A DNA stretch of 64,000 nt, from assembly GCA_012932295.1 (NCBI GenBank), contig JAAONU010000001.1:26636550-26700549 (forward strand), written 5' to 3'. Source of the DNA: Cyclina sinensis (Eukaryota; Mollusca; Bivalvia; Venerida; Veneridae). The notes beneath the pieces are model-generated. The model ran no database searches and was not told where the DNA came from. It saw only the letters and a program-made list of their open reading frames with translations. Both the position numbers and the translations under genes were made by a program. The stretch's first letter is position 1, and the number at the start of each line of letters is the position of its first letter. This document shows, one piece after another, positions 1 to 12,383 of this stretch.

Positions 1-1023
1 CATTTTCTAGTCATTTTGGAATTAAAATTTGAATTTTATTTACTCATGAGGTCAAATAGGAACACATTGATAATGATTTTGATACATTCTTGATCTTATG
101 CCATCAAAGTGTGTATTTTAAAGATTATTAATTCTACTCTACTTGAGTGCTCTTAGAAAATATGTGCCTGTGTTTTATTGCCAGTGGTATAAAAATCATC
201 AAAGTAGTGGACATTAGGACTTATCCAGTACAAATACTGCCAGAGAAAATTTCCAGAGAAAGTACGAAAATCTTATACAGGTAACACCCTTACGTAACTC
301 ATTGTTGTCACAAAGAAATGTTTTTAGGATTGTATTGTATCTCCTTTGTTGTTTCTTTCATTTCTTTTCTGTTTATCAGTCACGTAAAGGAGTTCTTGTT
401 GTAGCTGAAAAAAAATCCAGACTTACTGGTACACAATTTACACCAGTAGGATGGCATAGAGGCACACATCACAAACCACCCAGTCTGAATTAATATTCTC
501 TTTGAAGAGCACTTCTACCATTGTGTGGTAACCACATCTTTGTTTTTGTTATATTATACTCCAGAACATTCTTTCATCTTATTTGAAATGGGTTATGAAT
601 TTTACAGCGCTTTATATTTCAAACAGGCAACATCTTGAGAATACATAAAGTTACTAATTGGGAATAATTATAACAGGGAAAAGTACTCTCTCAGCATTTT
701 GGAAAATTTTCATGTAATAACCATTGTTAAGAATTTTTTAAGCCCACCCACCAACTCGAAGTTGTGTAAAGTTTAGAATCTGGCATATAATCTGGAATTG
801 GGATTAGCTCCTCTGTATGGTCTGGGTCTTAGACCAGTATTTTTTTTATTTGGTCAGGTAATGTCAGTGACTTAAACTTTCACTGTTCCATGTTATAGTT
901 ATGTTCCTTATAATTTCAGGATAAATACTTTCAGGCCTAGTTTCTTGTCTCTCTATGCACACATCAGAGACTACTTAACTTTAATTTAAGGTCAAGTAAT
1001 TTAGTTCTGTGTTTGTCTTGCCT
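1..1023. other. AT-rich non-coding sequence, no feature recognised
   Basis: No reading frame resembles a known protein, and I see no tandem or inverted repeat. It may be intergenic or intronic. Confidence 0.5.
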
Positions 1024-1262
1024 TTTAGCTCATCTGAGCCAAAAGGCTCAAGTAAGCTATTAGAAATGTCGATGTCTTTTATTCATTGTTCTTCCATCCA
1101 TCTACATTTGCATTCAGAGGACATTTCCTCTGAAACCAGTTGGCCTGTTTCAACTTTATCAGAATGAGTCTTGCATGGCCCTCTCACAGATTTGTGAAAT
1201 TTATTGAGTTCTATGCAGATCAATGGTTCCTATTGCAACCAAAAGAAAACCATCAAAGTTCT
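1024..1262 (+). mobile_element. Degenerate 5' end of family F hairpin-ended repeat
   Basis: It opens with a T-run and AGCTCATCTGAGCC, a diverged form of the F start (AGCTCACCTGAGCA), then a second arm near AGTAAGCTATT. The body shares F phrases such as 'cctctgaaacca' and the 'ttctatgcag' segment found after other F starts. No 3' end follows, so it is a truncated or interrupted copy. Confidence 0.55.
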
Positions 1263-1611
1263 TATTCTCAGGAACCCCTTGACCAGTTTGAAAATGATTT
1301 GGCAAAACATACCTGCCATACATCTTGGATCATCTGGGATTGTCCCTGAAATTGAGTGTGTGTCTCGAAGTCCCAGAAAATGTAACCAGACTCTCAGAAA
1401 ACATGAAAAACGTGCAACAGTCAAATTTTTGACACGCTGCTAGTCCTTTAGTTAGTCATGTACGAATACACTGTGTGTCATAAAATAGACAATTAACAAA
1501 TGCCACTATTGACTTATTGATTTGCTGACATAATAAAAAAAATTATTTGCACCTTAAAAAGGCTGTCACTTTTAATTGGTAGTAAAAGAGATACTCGTTA
1601 AAATTATTTTA

Positions 1612-1850
1612 GGGAGCAGATGTGGTCCAGTGGTAATGCACTGGACTGGTAAAGCAAGGGTCCAGAGTTTGATCCTCCGCTCCTCCACTAACATCACTAA
1701 TAGTCTTTCGGATAAGACATTAAACCGAGGTACCATGTATCAGTGCTATACACTGAGCATGCAAAAGAACCAGTGTGTCTCTGGAATGGGATGCTTTCTG
1801 TATCTTGGGCAACCGGTACCAATGATAAATAAGCTAAAATAGATAGAGAC
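1612..1850 (+). mobile_element. tRNA-derived SINE, family A, copy 1
   Basis: The head (about 1612-1685) resembles a tRNA. It has an A-box-like TGGTCCAGTGGTAATGCAC and a B-box-like AGAGTTTGATCC, and closes with CGCTCC pairing to the initial GGAGC(A)G. The body holds the family phrase TCGGATAAGACATTAAACCG and ends near GGGCAACCGGTACC with an AATAAATA-like tail. Reverse-oriented relatives lie at 18327-18616 and 60550-60742, and a decayed copy at 7638-7800. Compared with the 18.3-kb copy it lacks a segment between the TATCTTG and GGGCAACCGG motifs. Confidence 0.75.
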
Positions 1851-2494
1851 TGGAATGATCTGATGAAATCCCATTCTGTGTCAATACCAGACAATTAATT
1901 CAAAATATTTACATGAACCTCTGTTCATCTGGTGTGGCTCTTTGTATCACAGTTTTTCTTGTTTCTTGTTTGTCTGGGAAACTTAAAAAAATTTCTCCTA
2001 AGAAACTTCTGGCTTGATCTGAAAATAATTTGGCACAATGGCCCTTGAGTGACACTTTATATAAATCATACCTTCCAAGATTTTTCAGGCCATTTCCAGG
2101 AATGTGAAAGCCGAATTCCAGGACATTTGCCAGTATTCCAGGACATTGAACTCTGCATATACTTTTCATCATCTACTCTTGACATTACTCATAATTTGTT
2201 GGGGAAACCTTTGTGATGGGGAAAGTCATAAATGTGCTTTCAAACAGAATTCAGAAACCCTTGAAATTTACTGGCACATTTAACCTTTTAATTGCTTACC
2301 AAACTTACCATATTCTTTGTTGGATAGATATGTCAAAAACTCAGTTTAAATCATTTTGATCTTAGTCTTTGTCAGCAAGGCCAGTGCATGTGAATTAATT
2401 TTAAGTAGCATCTTTATTAATACCAGTTACAGCCAACATTAATATACCACAAGTAAATAAATCGATAGTGGCTTTTGTTAATTGTATATTTATG
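1851..2494. other. Non-coding, no feature recognised
   Basis: AT-rich sequence. The only local structure is the repeated phrase 'ttccaggacatttgcc / ttccaggacattga' around 2112-2150. No gene is seen. Confidence 0.4.
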
Positions 2495-2580
2495 ACAAAC
2501 AGACAGACAGACAGAGGCAGGCCAGGCCAGGCCAGGCAAGGCAGGCAGGCAGAAAAACAGACAGACACACACACATACAC
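2495..2580. repeat. Compound microsatellite (ACAG / GGCCA / GGCA / AC)
   Basis: A run of ACAG tetramers is followed by GGCCA pentamers, GGCA tetramers, ACAG again and a short AC tract. Adjacent simple repeats merge into each other, as expected from replication slippage. Confidence 0.9.
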
Positions 2581-2885
2581 GCTTAACACCATTCCTCCAA
2601 TAAATGCACCCCCTTGCCTCACCCCTTGCTTTTTTTAATAATCATGAGCATTTCATCTGACAGCGTGATGTAATGCAGGGTTCTCAATAAGTTCCAGCCC
2701 AGTAGGCCCAATAAACAATCTAGCAGGCCTGCTAGGGAGGTCCGGGGCCATGCTCCCCCAGAAAATTCTGAAATTGAGCGCTTCATTTCCTGCATTTTGG
2801 GCTATATTTATACTATTCAAAGGCACCATTTGAAGGCCCATTTTGTGGCATATTTTAATGCAAACATGTGTTGAAAGTATCTATA

Positions 2886-3305
2886 TTTCATGGCAGTAAG
2901 ATACTAAATACAAAGCCCTGAGCCGTAAGATTTGGTATTTAGCATTGTCTAGTGGACCTCTACCAAATTTGTTCAAATTATGCCCCTAGGGTCAAATTTG
3001 GCCCTGCCCCAGGTGTCAGTTGATGTTACCTAGGCTTATATAGGCAAAACTTTTAAAAACCTCTTGTCTGAAACCACAGAGCCTAGAACTTAGATATTTT
3101 TAAAGGAGCATCAGTTAGTGGTCATCTGCCAAGTTTGTTCAAATTATGCCCCTAGAGTGAAATTTGGCTCTGCCCTGGGGGTCACTTGTATTCATATAGA
3201 TTTATATAGCAAGATTCTTAAAAAAGCTTTTGATGTTAGCTCAATAGCAGACCCAAAGGCAAAACATTCAGGTGAGCGATCTAGGGCCATCATGGCCCTC
3301 TTGTT
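2886..3305 (+). mobile_element. Family F hairpin-ended repeat, 5'-truncated copy
   Basis: Two to three F monomers (phrases 'tctagtggacctctaccaaa' and 'attatgcccctagggtcaaa') are followed by the complete F 3' end: TTCAGGTGAGCGATC, then hairpin GGGCCATCATGGCCC, then CTCTTGTT. No F 5' hairpin is attached. Confidence 0.8.
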
Positions 3306-3309
3306 ATTT

Positions 3310-3958
3310 TTAAAGTTTGTGCAGACTACTTCACTTATACTACTAATGCAATTTGAATGAAATGTTACAGGATTGAGCAGTACCTCAAGAACTTGTGCAT
3401 ATTTAACAGGTTTTTCGGTGAATGATTTTTGGCTGAGTGATGGCCTTTGAATTTAAAAGGCTTTTTGGCCTGTTAATGATTTTTGTGTTGCCTGCTACAT
3501 AGTAGCTGCAACATGCTACAAAGTAGCCGCTACATAAAAGGATTACATCTCTGTCATCCGTCTATCTGTCTGTCTGTCCGTCTGTCACAAAACTTGTCCG
3601 GACTACTCCTCAAAAACTATTGGGGCAATTTCATCTAAACTTTACAGGAATGATCAGTACCAAGTCTATTTGTGCATATTATCAGCATTTTCCAGTTCAA
3701 TGATTTTTGTCACAGTTATGGCCCTTTAATGATTTTGATTTTTAAAGTTTGTCTGGACTACTTCTCTTATACTACTTATTTAATTTGAATGAAATGTTAC
3801 AGGAGTGATCGGTACCTCAAGTACTTGCACATAGTTAATGTGTTTTTTAGTTGAATGATTTTTGGCATTTTGACCAAAAAACTGTCCAATCACCCCTCAA
3901 TACAACTGCTTAATTGGCTATCATCAGGCGACACATGTGATCACTGATCGCTCTTGTT
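3310..3958 (+). mobile_element. Family G-type tandem-monomer repeat
   Basis: Diverged monomers share 'aaatgttacaggaNtgaNcaGtacctcaag' and 'gaatgatttttgg'. Near 3491-3535 there is an inner start with short palindromes (GCTACATAGTAGC) followed by a CTGTCTGTC-rich tract, as in the G copy at 58.7 kb. The 3' end is GATCGCTCTTGTTG, sharing the CTCTTGTT terminus of the other families. Confidence 0.6.
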
Positions 3959-4261
3959 GTGTATTGGAGTCCACTGTGCAAGAACTATAACTCTGCCTTA
4001 TTTATTTTAATTATAATTTCCTTTTATTGATTTTTTTGGTGCAGAGAAAAACTCAGTAACAGTAGGAGGGACTTTGTTGAAACTTAACTCAGAGATGGAC
4101 AATTAGAGGAAGTGCATGGTAAAAACTCATAACACTGCCTGGCTGAAATTTTGAATTAATTCCCTTTGTTATTTTTTTTTCATTTTCTAGTGCATTTCTC
4201 AAATTTTTTCAGAAGGACCTTATTGAAACTTCAAGCAGGGCATTACTGCAAGGCTGTTCCA
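3959..4261 (+). repeat. Further diverged tandem monomers
   Basis: Phrases such as 'aaaactcagtaacagtaggaggg' and 'aaaaactcataacactgcctgg' recur about 80-100 bp apart, suggesting a decayed tandem-monomer element continuous with the preceding G repeat. Confidence 0.35.
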
Positions 4262-6092
4262 CTTTTTTTAATCCTTTAGTCCTTTTGACACCCGCTGGAT
4301 CAACATGCTACCTGTGGGTATCTAGTTTGAAATGAAGTGTAGGCCAGGGCCTACCATGCTTAATAAGAGCTATGCAGGTAGTAATATGTCTAACCTTGTA
4401 TGATTTACAGCTGCCTGACCTGCCTATCTGTATTTGCTCCTCTATGATTATTGGTCTGTACTATAAAGATATTAGGTTATCAAGAAAGGCTTCTTGAAAA
4501 TGAGCAGTTAATAAAAGAAAGATCTGGCTTGTAATAAAAACAAATTATATTATCTGATATAGATTATCCTCTATGAAAATTAGTCTAATCAGTAAATTGA
4601 CAACTTGTTACAACAAATAGGAGCAGGTGGTTAAAGCCTGGAACCAAAGTGCTAACAAGATAGGAGCAGATATGTATCTGAAGTAGAAGCCAGCAGGTAG
4701 ATGATTCAGATTACTGTAAAGTGGTACTTTTTGGTTGAGTGAAATTTCAAATATTGACAGTCAGAAATTTTTCTGAAATATTTAATACAGGATTATGTTT
4801 CAAGTATAAGTATTACCTCTAGAGCATTTTGAAAGTAGGTTTAAGTAAAAAATGTGATAAATGAGCAAACTTAAATTATTTAAAAAAAAATAATACCATA
4901 CAGAGTAAATCATTTTACAGCATTTGAAAAAATATGATATAATCTGGTCTAGACAATGATGCAATGCTTTTTATTTGCAAAGTTCAGAAAAAATAAACAA
5001 ATCAACAATACAAGACATGTTTCTGGTTTAGTGATTAAAAATTTGGCTAGGAGAGAAGGTTATTAAGGGTAACTGGCAGTGAAACACTGAGGCAATGATA
5101 ATCTGTCTAACCAAGATTACAAAATGCAGCATATCATGCTGGTTTTCAATTCTATCTAACTGAGATTGCAAAATGAAGAGTGTTCTTGCTGGTTTACCAA
5201 CAAGGGTCCTAAGAGTGTAATTCTGTGTAAGTGTAATCAGACTGTATTTATCTTGAGGAATTAAAATCTGTGGATTTGTGATAAGAGTATAAGAGTGTCT
5301 GTTGAAATGGTATTGAAGCAAAGTTGCATCTATAAATTATATGATTTATTGTATTTCTAGTCTCAGCCTAACCCTTTGGTTGGTTTGTTATCCTTTTGCC
5401 AAACTTATAAGAGAAAAAGATGTCTTGGCCTTGGTCTTCCTGGACATTTGTCAATAAATCTGTCTATTTGTAAGTCTGTCTGAAGAAGTATTTGCTGAAC
5501 TCCAAAATTATAAACTGCAGTACATGTACGTGAACAAAAACTGTAACTTTACCATGCTTGTATAACTAGAATTATCTTCTATTTCTTCACTTTAGCTAGG
5601 TTGAGCGAAACAAATTTCAATGAGAAAGAAATATTTCGGAACCATAACTCTGTCTGCTCCATATGAATATTTTTGTTTAAAGTCCTGCTAGTATTCTGTA
5701 TGATCCATCACTGAAAATATAATGGAAGTGGTTTGTTTCACATTTAAAGAACACTGTCCTTAATATAATCTGCATTTTACATAAAATGTTATGGAGGATT
5801 CATTTTGAGTTCTCACTTTAAGCTTGGCTGTTTTCAAAGAAAACGTGGAGGTATCGTCATAGCTCTCTTGTCGTTTGCATGCAAAAATTTGACATTTTCA
5901 GATATCTCTGCCTTTACTTAACATATTTTCTTCCATCTGGCGCTACCTCTTCATAATGACACCCCAAATAAATACTACTAGATCCATAACTCTATCTTTT
6001 TTATTTTCACAATCATGCCCCTCTTTTCAACTTAAAAAATTCCTTAAAATTTATTATAATTTGCAAGGTCTTTGTTATTACTGAACATTTTT
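4262..6092. other. Mostly unique non-coding DNA with one repeat fragment
   Basis: No convincing coding sequence is present. Around 5430-5875 there is a fragment like the tandem-monomer elements: a CTGTCTATTTGTAAGTCTGTC tract and 'ccataactctgtctgctcc', ending at AGCTCTCTTGTCGTT. Confidence 0.4.
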
Positions 6093-6666
6093 ATGTCTCC
6101 CCTTATCAGGGCGGGTGGGAAGGACATATTGATTTTGCCCTGTCTGTCTGTTTGTCCATCAGTCTGTCACACTTCTTTTATCTGGCTTTCTGTCTCTGGT
6201 CTGTCTTTCACACTTCATTTCCAATCATTAACTTCACTTCTGTTCGACCTAGAGCCTGCAAATTTCCTAGGATGAATGCCTTTATTGAGTAGAAAAATCC
6301 AATTGTTTTAGGGATCAGTAGGTCAAAGGTCAATGTCAGAGTGACCCTGAATATGAAAACTGTTTCTTCTCATTTACTTGAATACCATTTGACCCAGAGC
6401 CTTCAAACTTCATGGGATTAATGCCCTTATTGAGTAGAATACCCCTCTTGTTTTCTTCTAAGGTCAAGGTCACAGTGACTTTGAACTTGAAATCTGTGTC
6501 CACTCAATAACTTGAATACCATTTCACTCACATCCTGCAAACTTCATAGGATGGTTACCTTTATTAAGTAGATGACCCTAATTGTTTTTGAGGTCAGATT
6601 GGCAAAATTAATATCTACTACAGCTGAGACAGCCCCTTGTTGGAACGCATAGGCAGTGCTCTTGTT
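6093..6666 (+). mobile_element. Family G variant, hairpin-ended tandem-monomer element
   Basis: It starts after a T-run with ATGTCTCCCC...GGGTGGGAAGGACATATTG, whose ends can pair, followed by a CTGTCTGTCTGTTTGTC tract. About three monomers of roughly 125 bp follow ('cttcatgggattaatgcccttattgagtagaa'), containing AGGTCAAAGGTCA (6320-6332) and AGGTCACAGTGACTT (6467-6481). It ends GTGCTCTTGTT. Confidence 0.65.
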
Positions 6667-7175
6667 TATAAGTTTATTTCAGACAGCAATAGAGGAGATT
6701 TGAAAAATATTTGGCCTGCATCCAAAAGATTTATAAAGTCCAAATTTTGTTTAATTAAATTTTGAAAAAAAAAAACAAACAAAAAAACCATCAAAAAGCA
6801 GATCATGAAGGGAAAGTATTTGTTTCAATCTATGATGTACATAAACTGTAACTCTTTTATGCATTCTTATTAGATTATGTCCCTTGCACATTGTAACTTC
6901 CTTCACAATTACAGGTAAGATGGAAGTTGTGTGAAAGTGATGTGGGATTAATAAAATGCAGTAGACAATAAATTTATGAGACATCTTCAAGAAGATCTGC
7001 AGTGCCTGAGATAATTTGCATGACAAATAAAAATAAACATTATAAGGTATTTCTTGCCTTATAGACAACTTGAATATACAGAATGTGTGGAATAACTTTT
7101 TTTCATTTTATTTCAGAGACATGTTTTGAGGATGGAGGTAGGGGGTATAAAGTTGGGGGTATGGGACTGATTATA

Positions 7176-7614
7176 CTACCGCTTGCAAAACTGATTAGAG
7201 TTTACAATGTTAGGTAAAGAACAAGACTCGTCGGTACACCTGTCAAAAATAAATTAAAGCGCCACCCAATGTGTTTCTTTCGAACTCCGCCTTTTACCTG
7301 TCAGTAGTGTCATTCTAGTATCATTCTGTGTATGAAATGGAAAAGCGGTTAGGAAAAAAAATATTGAGTGAAAATTTCCAGTAGCAACGCAGCGACAATT
7401 ACGACACAGCAACTTTTGCGCCACCCAGGCACATTTTTCTGGCTGCGGGTAGATTGCAAGATGCAGTTTTATTGACAGGAATACCTGAAAAACTGCCTCG
7501 CTGTGACTGGATGATCAGTAAAGTGACAGTTTAAGCTACTGAAATAAACATCTTAACATCACTTTTTACCGTGATCCGAATATGTGAAACTCTAATCAGT
7601 TTTGCAAGCGGTAG
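7176..7614. mobile_element. Family D TIR element (MITE), copy 1
   Basis: A 439-bp non-coding element bounded by near-perfect inverted repeats: left CTACCGCTTGCAAAACTGAT and right ATCAGTTTTGCAAGCGGTAG, extending to about 28 bp. Conserved interior words include GCAACGCAGCGACAATTACG. Further copies lie at 42536-42963 and 48769-49207. It encodes no transposase and is presumably moved in trans. The TA target duplication is not evident on the right of this copy. Confidence 0.9.
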
Positions 7615-7637
7615 GAAAAGCTCATCTCAGATTACAA

Positions 7638-7800
7638 AGGAGTGGATCAGTACTCCAGTGGTATTGCACAAGAGCTTGTAAAATAGGGCTCATGAGTACA
7701 GGCACTAACACTGCTGTCTTTGTAATGAGACCTTAATCTGAGGTCCAGTATATCTGTGCTATACCAGGAGTGTCTGCTTTCCGTATCTTGCTCTTTTCAC
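7638..7800 (+). mobile_element. tRNA-derived SINE, family A, decayed copy
   Basis: The head GGAGTGGATCAGTACTCCAG with TGGTATTGCAC resembles the A-box region of copy 1. Later words ('aatgagaccttaatctgaggt', 'tgctttccgtatcttg') match the family A body with many substitutions. It lies 24 bp after the D element. Confidence 0.55.
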
Positions 7801-8494
7801 CCACAACTTGAAAAAGATAAACAAAACTGTTCAGGTGATACCACCAGTGTTGAGCCATATATATCAATTGTTGACAAGGACTTCACTGGAAATTGAAGGT
7901 TCACAGCAAAGTTATTGTAACTACATATAACATAAGAAGGAGATACAATAGTTCTACAATAGTTTTTGAAATACAAGAAAAATATCATTCTAAATCACTA
8001 TCATTATAAATGGTTTTTCAGAAACAAAGTTATGATGTATCTGGGAATATAGATGAAAAAAAATACATGTATATAGTGAAGATACAAAAATTTGGATGCT
8101 TTCTAACATTTTCCACTTCATTGGCGGCGCCGAGAACGGCGACGCCTATATTGGAATAGTGTTTCATTTTGTACCATGCGCTGACGTAATCAATTTGGGA
8201 GAATCTTGGATCATTATCAATGTAAAAAAATCCAATTATTCTGTACATCACTTAAAATATGTCACTTCATAAATCGTATTTATTAATTTTAAAAATAAAT
8301 TGATCCAAATCAGGTAAGTTTGTATTTTTAATCAAAAGTTTTTGATGCAAAAATTACAGATTTAATTACTTTTCCCAAAACAAATCAAAGCGCTGCAAGT
8401 ACTTGTGTATTCACAGCATTTATCTAGCAGTGTGTTGCTACTTAATCTGAAATGCAAATCTTTGTTAATTCTTTCAACTATAGCTATATAAAGA
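7801..8494. other. Non-coding, no gene recognised
   Basis: AT-rich. A GC-rich patch with imperfect dyad symmetry (GGCGGCGCCGAGAACGGCG, 8122-8148) stands out, but I cannot assign it. Confidence 0.35.
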
Positions 8495-8700
8495 AAGGTG
8501 AAGCCGAGTGGTTAAAAGGTCGGACTTGTACTCTATGGATAGCTAGTCAAGACACGAGTTCGAACCCCGTCAGCGGCCGTGTCGGCATCGGTTATTTCCT
8601 TCAGCAAGAAACTTTATTCTCATTACTTAGTACTGGTTGGTTCCAGGGATGGATTTGAGAATGATTCTATTAGCTAAAAGCTTTCGTCACAATCGAAATA
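8495..8700 (+). mobile_element. tRNA-derived SINE, family B (Ser/Leu-like head)
   Basis: The head (about 8497-8580) has an A box AAGCCGAGTGGTTAAAAGG and a B box GAGTTCGAACCCC about 55 bp apart, the spacing of a long-variable-arm (Ser/Leu type) tRNA. A central region follows (TTCAGCAAGAAACTTTATTC, then 'tactggttggttccaggg') that looks like a conserved SINE central domain. Acceptor-arm pairing is poor, so it is a SINE rather than a functional tRNA. Confidence 0.7.
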
Positions 8701-10359
8701 AAATTTATTTTGTATGAACTAACTTGAAAATAGAAATTGTACACAATCTGTCGTTTTAATGCAATAATAAAGAATGAGTCTGTCTTTGTGAATATAGACA
8801 CAAGGATGAATTTGAAGAACACTCTTACTTTGCTGGAGTCAATTCAATCGTTATAGTTACAAAAAAAAACATATCTTTTCACTACGCCACTGAACCGTTT
8901 AACCATGAATATGATAGAGTACCAGTTGTACTTTGGGTGTTATCTAGTGCAGACAAATTACAAAATATTTGAAATGATGTAATACCATACTGTGAAATGT
9001 GAAATTCGAACAAAGATGTTACATGTAAGGTTTTATTTTTTGGATGTCGATAACATATGGTTGCGCAACCAGGATAGAACAGAAAAAGACACAAAACAGT
9101 AGGATTTAAACAGACTAAAATCATTAAAAGTGTATAGATTGTTGAAATAAAGCAAAAGTAGACATTTGGAATATTCAAGAGCTGAATTGTGTCGCAGACG
9201 AAGAACACTTGATTATTATCCCAATTTTTAATTTTAAAGGGAGACAATATGCAATTTTCATAAAAAGTGAAAGATCAAATGATTTTTTATGAGAATATAT
9301 TCATTCATATCTGGTCATTTTGTTGAAGAAAAATGAATTCACATGATTTCACATCTTCAATAAAAGTGATTAAAACATGGATATAATTCAAATGTCCCCC
9401 TTTAAAATCTTTTTACATCCCATCTGTAAATAACTTGATTATATCATCAAAATGTACAACATGTACTACACATGTGTACAATTGTTTAGGTTAATTTATA
9501 CACTTATTATTTATCTTATTTCAAAACCATGTACGCCGCCTTTGATGCTTTGCATCAAAATTAATCTTGTACTGTATTGGTTAAAACAAATGGTTATTTA
9601 GCAGTGACAAACTTTTGGAGAAATTAAAACAAAGTAAGTCAGGATTGGAAATCGAAATTGAGTAATTAGTAAATTACAGTTATGCTGGTTAGGGCCAGAT
9701 TACTGGAATTTTTTTCCAGTAAGGTCAGTAGATTGTGTCAGGTCCATGAACTTAGATCATTGAAGGTAGAAGTGCTTTGTGAAACAAAGTTATGATTTCA
9801 TTTTGTAAGGAAATTTAGAAAATAGGTGACTGGGCCTTAAGAACAGGCTAATCTGCCTAAATGGCCAAGTGACAATTTACCAATGTAAAGTTTGTAGCTA
9901 AAAATGTAGACCACTAGGGGATTGAACCTTGTCTTCAATGCTTTGTTAACACATATACTGTGTATACAATTACTGTGTATAATAATTGTACATTATTTTT
10001 AACCTTTTACTAAGAATTTAAATGGTATGGCATTTAATTGTAGTAGGGGCAATTTACACAATAAAATGTTTTATTAATGATAATTGTACTGTTAGAGAAC
10101 TCATTAGTTAATGCTTTAAATCTTCTTATCCAAATGTTTAGAGAGATTATCCTTGCATACATGTAATATATAATCAGATCAGTGGGGATTTAAAGTCCTT
10201 CCTTCCTTCTTTGCTCTTTTGTAATGCTGTTTAAGACAGGTCATATAGTCACTTGATTTTAATACTGGAAGTTTTGGTTTTAGTCTTCAATATTCTGTAT
10301 AAGTTAACAGTTTAATTAAGTATTGATCACATAATCATGCATTAGTGGTATAGAATGAC
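8701..10359. other. Non-coding, one small MITE candidate inside
   Basis: No gene is recognised. Apart from the TIR candidate at 9231-9408 the sequence appears unique and AT-rich. Confidence 0.4.
9231..9408. mobile_element. Small TIR element candidate (178 bp)
   Basis: Bounded by ATTTTAAAGGGAGACA on the left and TGTCCCCCTTTAAAAT on the right, a 16-bp inverted repeat with one mismatch. The interior is AT-rich and non-coding. No second copy was noticed in the window. Confidence 0.4.
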
Positions 10360-12279
10360 TTAAAGGTCATGTGACACGACTATAGCAACTTTGTCTATTC
10401 AAAATAATCATGATGTACTGATTAAAATGGTTTAATTGCGAAATTATGAAAATTTTGCTTTTGATAAGAAAAAACGTGTTTTTGATGATCGGCAATTTCC
10501 GTTTCGACATCGGAAGTTTCCGCTGCAATTTTTGGCTGTGACGTAGATTTATCCCTACTGTCCCAGGCAGTAGTGCAGAATTACACTGCTCATAACACAT
10601 CCGTTTTTAAATGAAAAAATAACACTAACCCACAAGTGCAAGAAACACAATAAAGGCACACTTATAAAAATAACATGATATAAATTGTAAATTAAATAAA
10701 ACAATGTGATTACTTCTCGATTTTTATAAGTAAATTCAAACATTATGCCGGGAGAACGGTTTGTGATTTTACCTTTATAAATATTAAAAAATATTCCAAT
10801 TTCTTCCATGTTGTGGTTCTATATAAAAGTATCTCCTTCACGTTTTAACATGCTGCGTAACCCTTCCCCACTTGATGTTTACATCATAAACAAATTCTTT
10901 TTCATTTAAGTGTTGTAAAATTGAAGTGAATTTAGGTGATCTAATGTGTTAACTTTGTTTCACTGGAATGGAAATTCACACTCAGTGTATTTTCACGTTG
11001 GGATATTGTTTGAAAAAAATAATATGGCATATCCACCGAGCAGAAATTTGTGTCTGCTTATAAATTAATATCCAATGAAATGTCAAAGATCCATATATCA
11101 CACCTTATATTGTGGGATTTATGCAAATTAACCTGCCCAAATGGGACCCTTGTATATTCTGCATAGCTGTCAAAACAAGGCAATTAACTTTTTATGACCC
11201 AATCAATGATAAAGTTGAGACAAATAGCAAAATTTTATGGCAAGTGATCTTACAAATTGATTGAATTACTTTTGATCAGTCAAACTTGTGAAAACATTAT
11301 GTAATAGCTTGTTCCAATTAACATGTCCGAATGATTTTTAGTTAAGAAGCTTCTATGCAGATACATATTTAAATTAGATAATTAAATGTAATGTATCTAT
11401 TTATGATGAAAATAAAAACATTCGACTTCTAAATGTGAACAAATTAAAATAAAAAACACAATGTGTTTGTGTTATGATTTCGACATAGTTTTAGGGCTTC
11501 TTCATATTATTTGTTCTTTGATCATTATTGGTTTTTTTAATGTTGAATGAATAAGCCCCCCCCGCCCCCCCCCCCCCCCCCCAAAAAAAAAAAAGATATG
11601 CAGTTATAATGAAAAAAAGTCATAGATCTAGTCAAAGATTACTTACACGTACCCCAGGCAAAATATACCACAGACAAATAAGCAACACATCACTGTAAAG
11701 AGAATGTTTTTATGGAAAAAATCTCTCGATTGGAGTTAGTTAATCAAGTCTTCCAAAAAAACTGCATCGGATAAAAATAAGCATGTTCAAAATCTTTTTG
11801 GATCAGTAACTTGAAAAATATCTCTAGATATTTTCACTGATGTATTCTTTTTATTCTATAACCCTAATTAAACTAGCCTCCACATAATATTGCTCATTGG
11901 CTTCGTAATTCCATCAAAATTTCAAATTATTTATCTTAAAAAATCTTCAATGTGTATTTACGATGTTAGCTTGACTTGTTCAATTTTGTTTTTTTACTAT
12001 ATGCAGTCTACATTTTCACTTTTCATCATAATTTTCAAGATTTTGTTAACAATCCAGGCAGCTGTGTCAAGTGGCAAGAGATAAATGTGCGTCACTTCCG
12101 GTTTCGCTCGTGACAGGTGCGCGCGACCAAGTGCGTAAAATATGGATTTTAATTTACTATAAAAACATCTTTAAGATGAAAATTACCTCCGGAATTTTCT
12201 AAAACTGTCATAGTAAGATATATAGTTTTCGCTCATATTGAAATTTCGAGGTCAAAAATTCGTGTCACTTGACCTTTAA
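10360..12279. mobile_element. TTAA-flanked TIR element (about 1.9 kb), non-coding
   Basis: Left end TTAAAGGTCATGTGACACGA (10360-10379) and right end TCGTGTCACTTGACCTTTAA (12260-12279) are reverse complements with one mismatch. If TTAA is the target duplication, the element is 10364-12275, which would fit a piggyBac-like mover. Subterminal GC-richer patches occur near both ends. No transposase reading frame is visible, so it is non-autonomous or decayed. Confidence 0.6.
11556..11594. repeat. Poly-C tract followed by poly-A
   Basis: About 26 C residues with a single G interruption run directly into 12 A residues. Such tracts are error-prone in sequencing and assembly, so the length is uncertain. 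Confidence 0.9.
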
Positions 12280-12383
12280 AGGTATGATGAGATGTCATAC
12301 TATATCATCTAGATAAAACAATGTCAGTACCCTGGTTAAAAGCTAGGATTTCTAAGAAGGAAATATGATTGTAGTTCTAATAT

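Noticed and set aside
8497..8580. Functional tRNA-Ser or tRNA-Leu gene
   Set aside because: A and B boxes are present, but the acceptor stem does not pair well and SINE-type central sequence follows.
11556..11594. Poly-C/poly-A tract as a biological signal
   Set aside because: Homopolymers of this length are commonly mis-sized in sequencing; no flanking structure supports a function.
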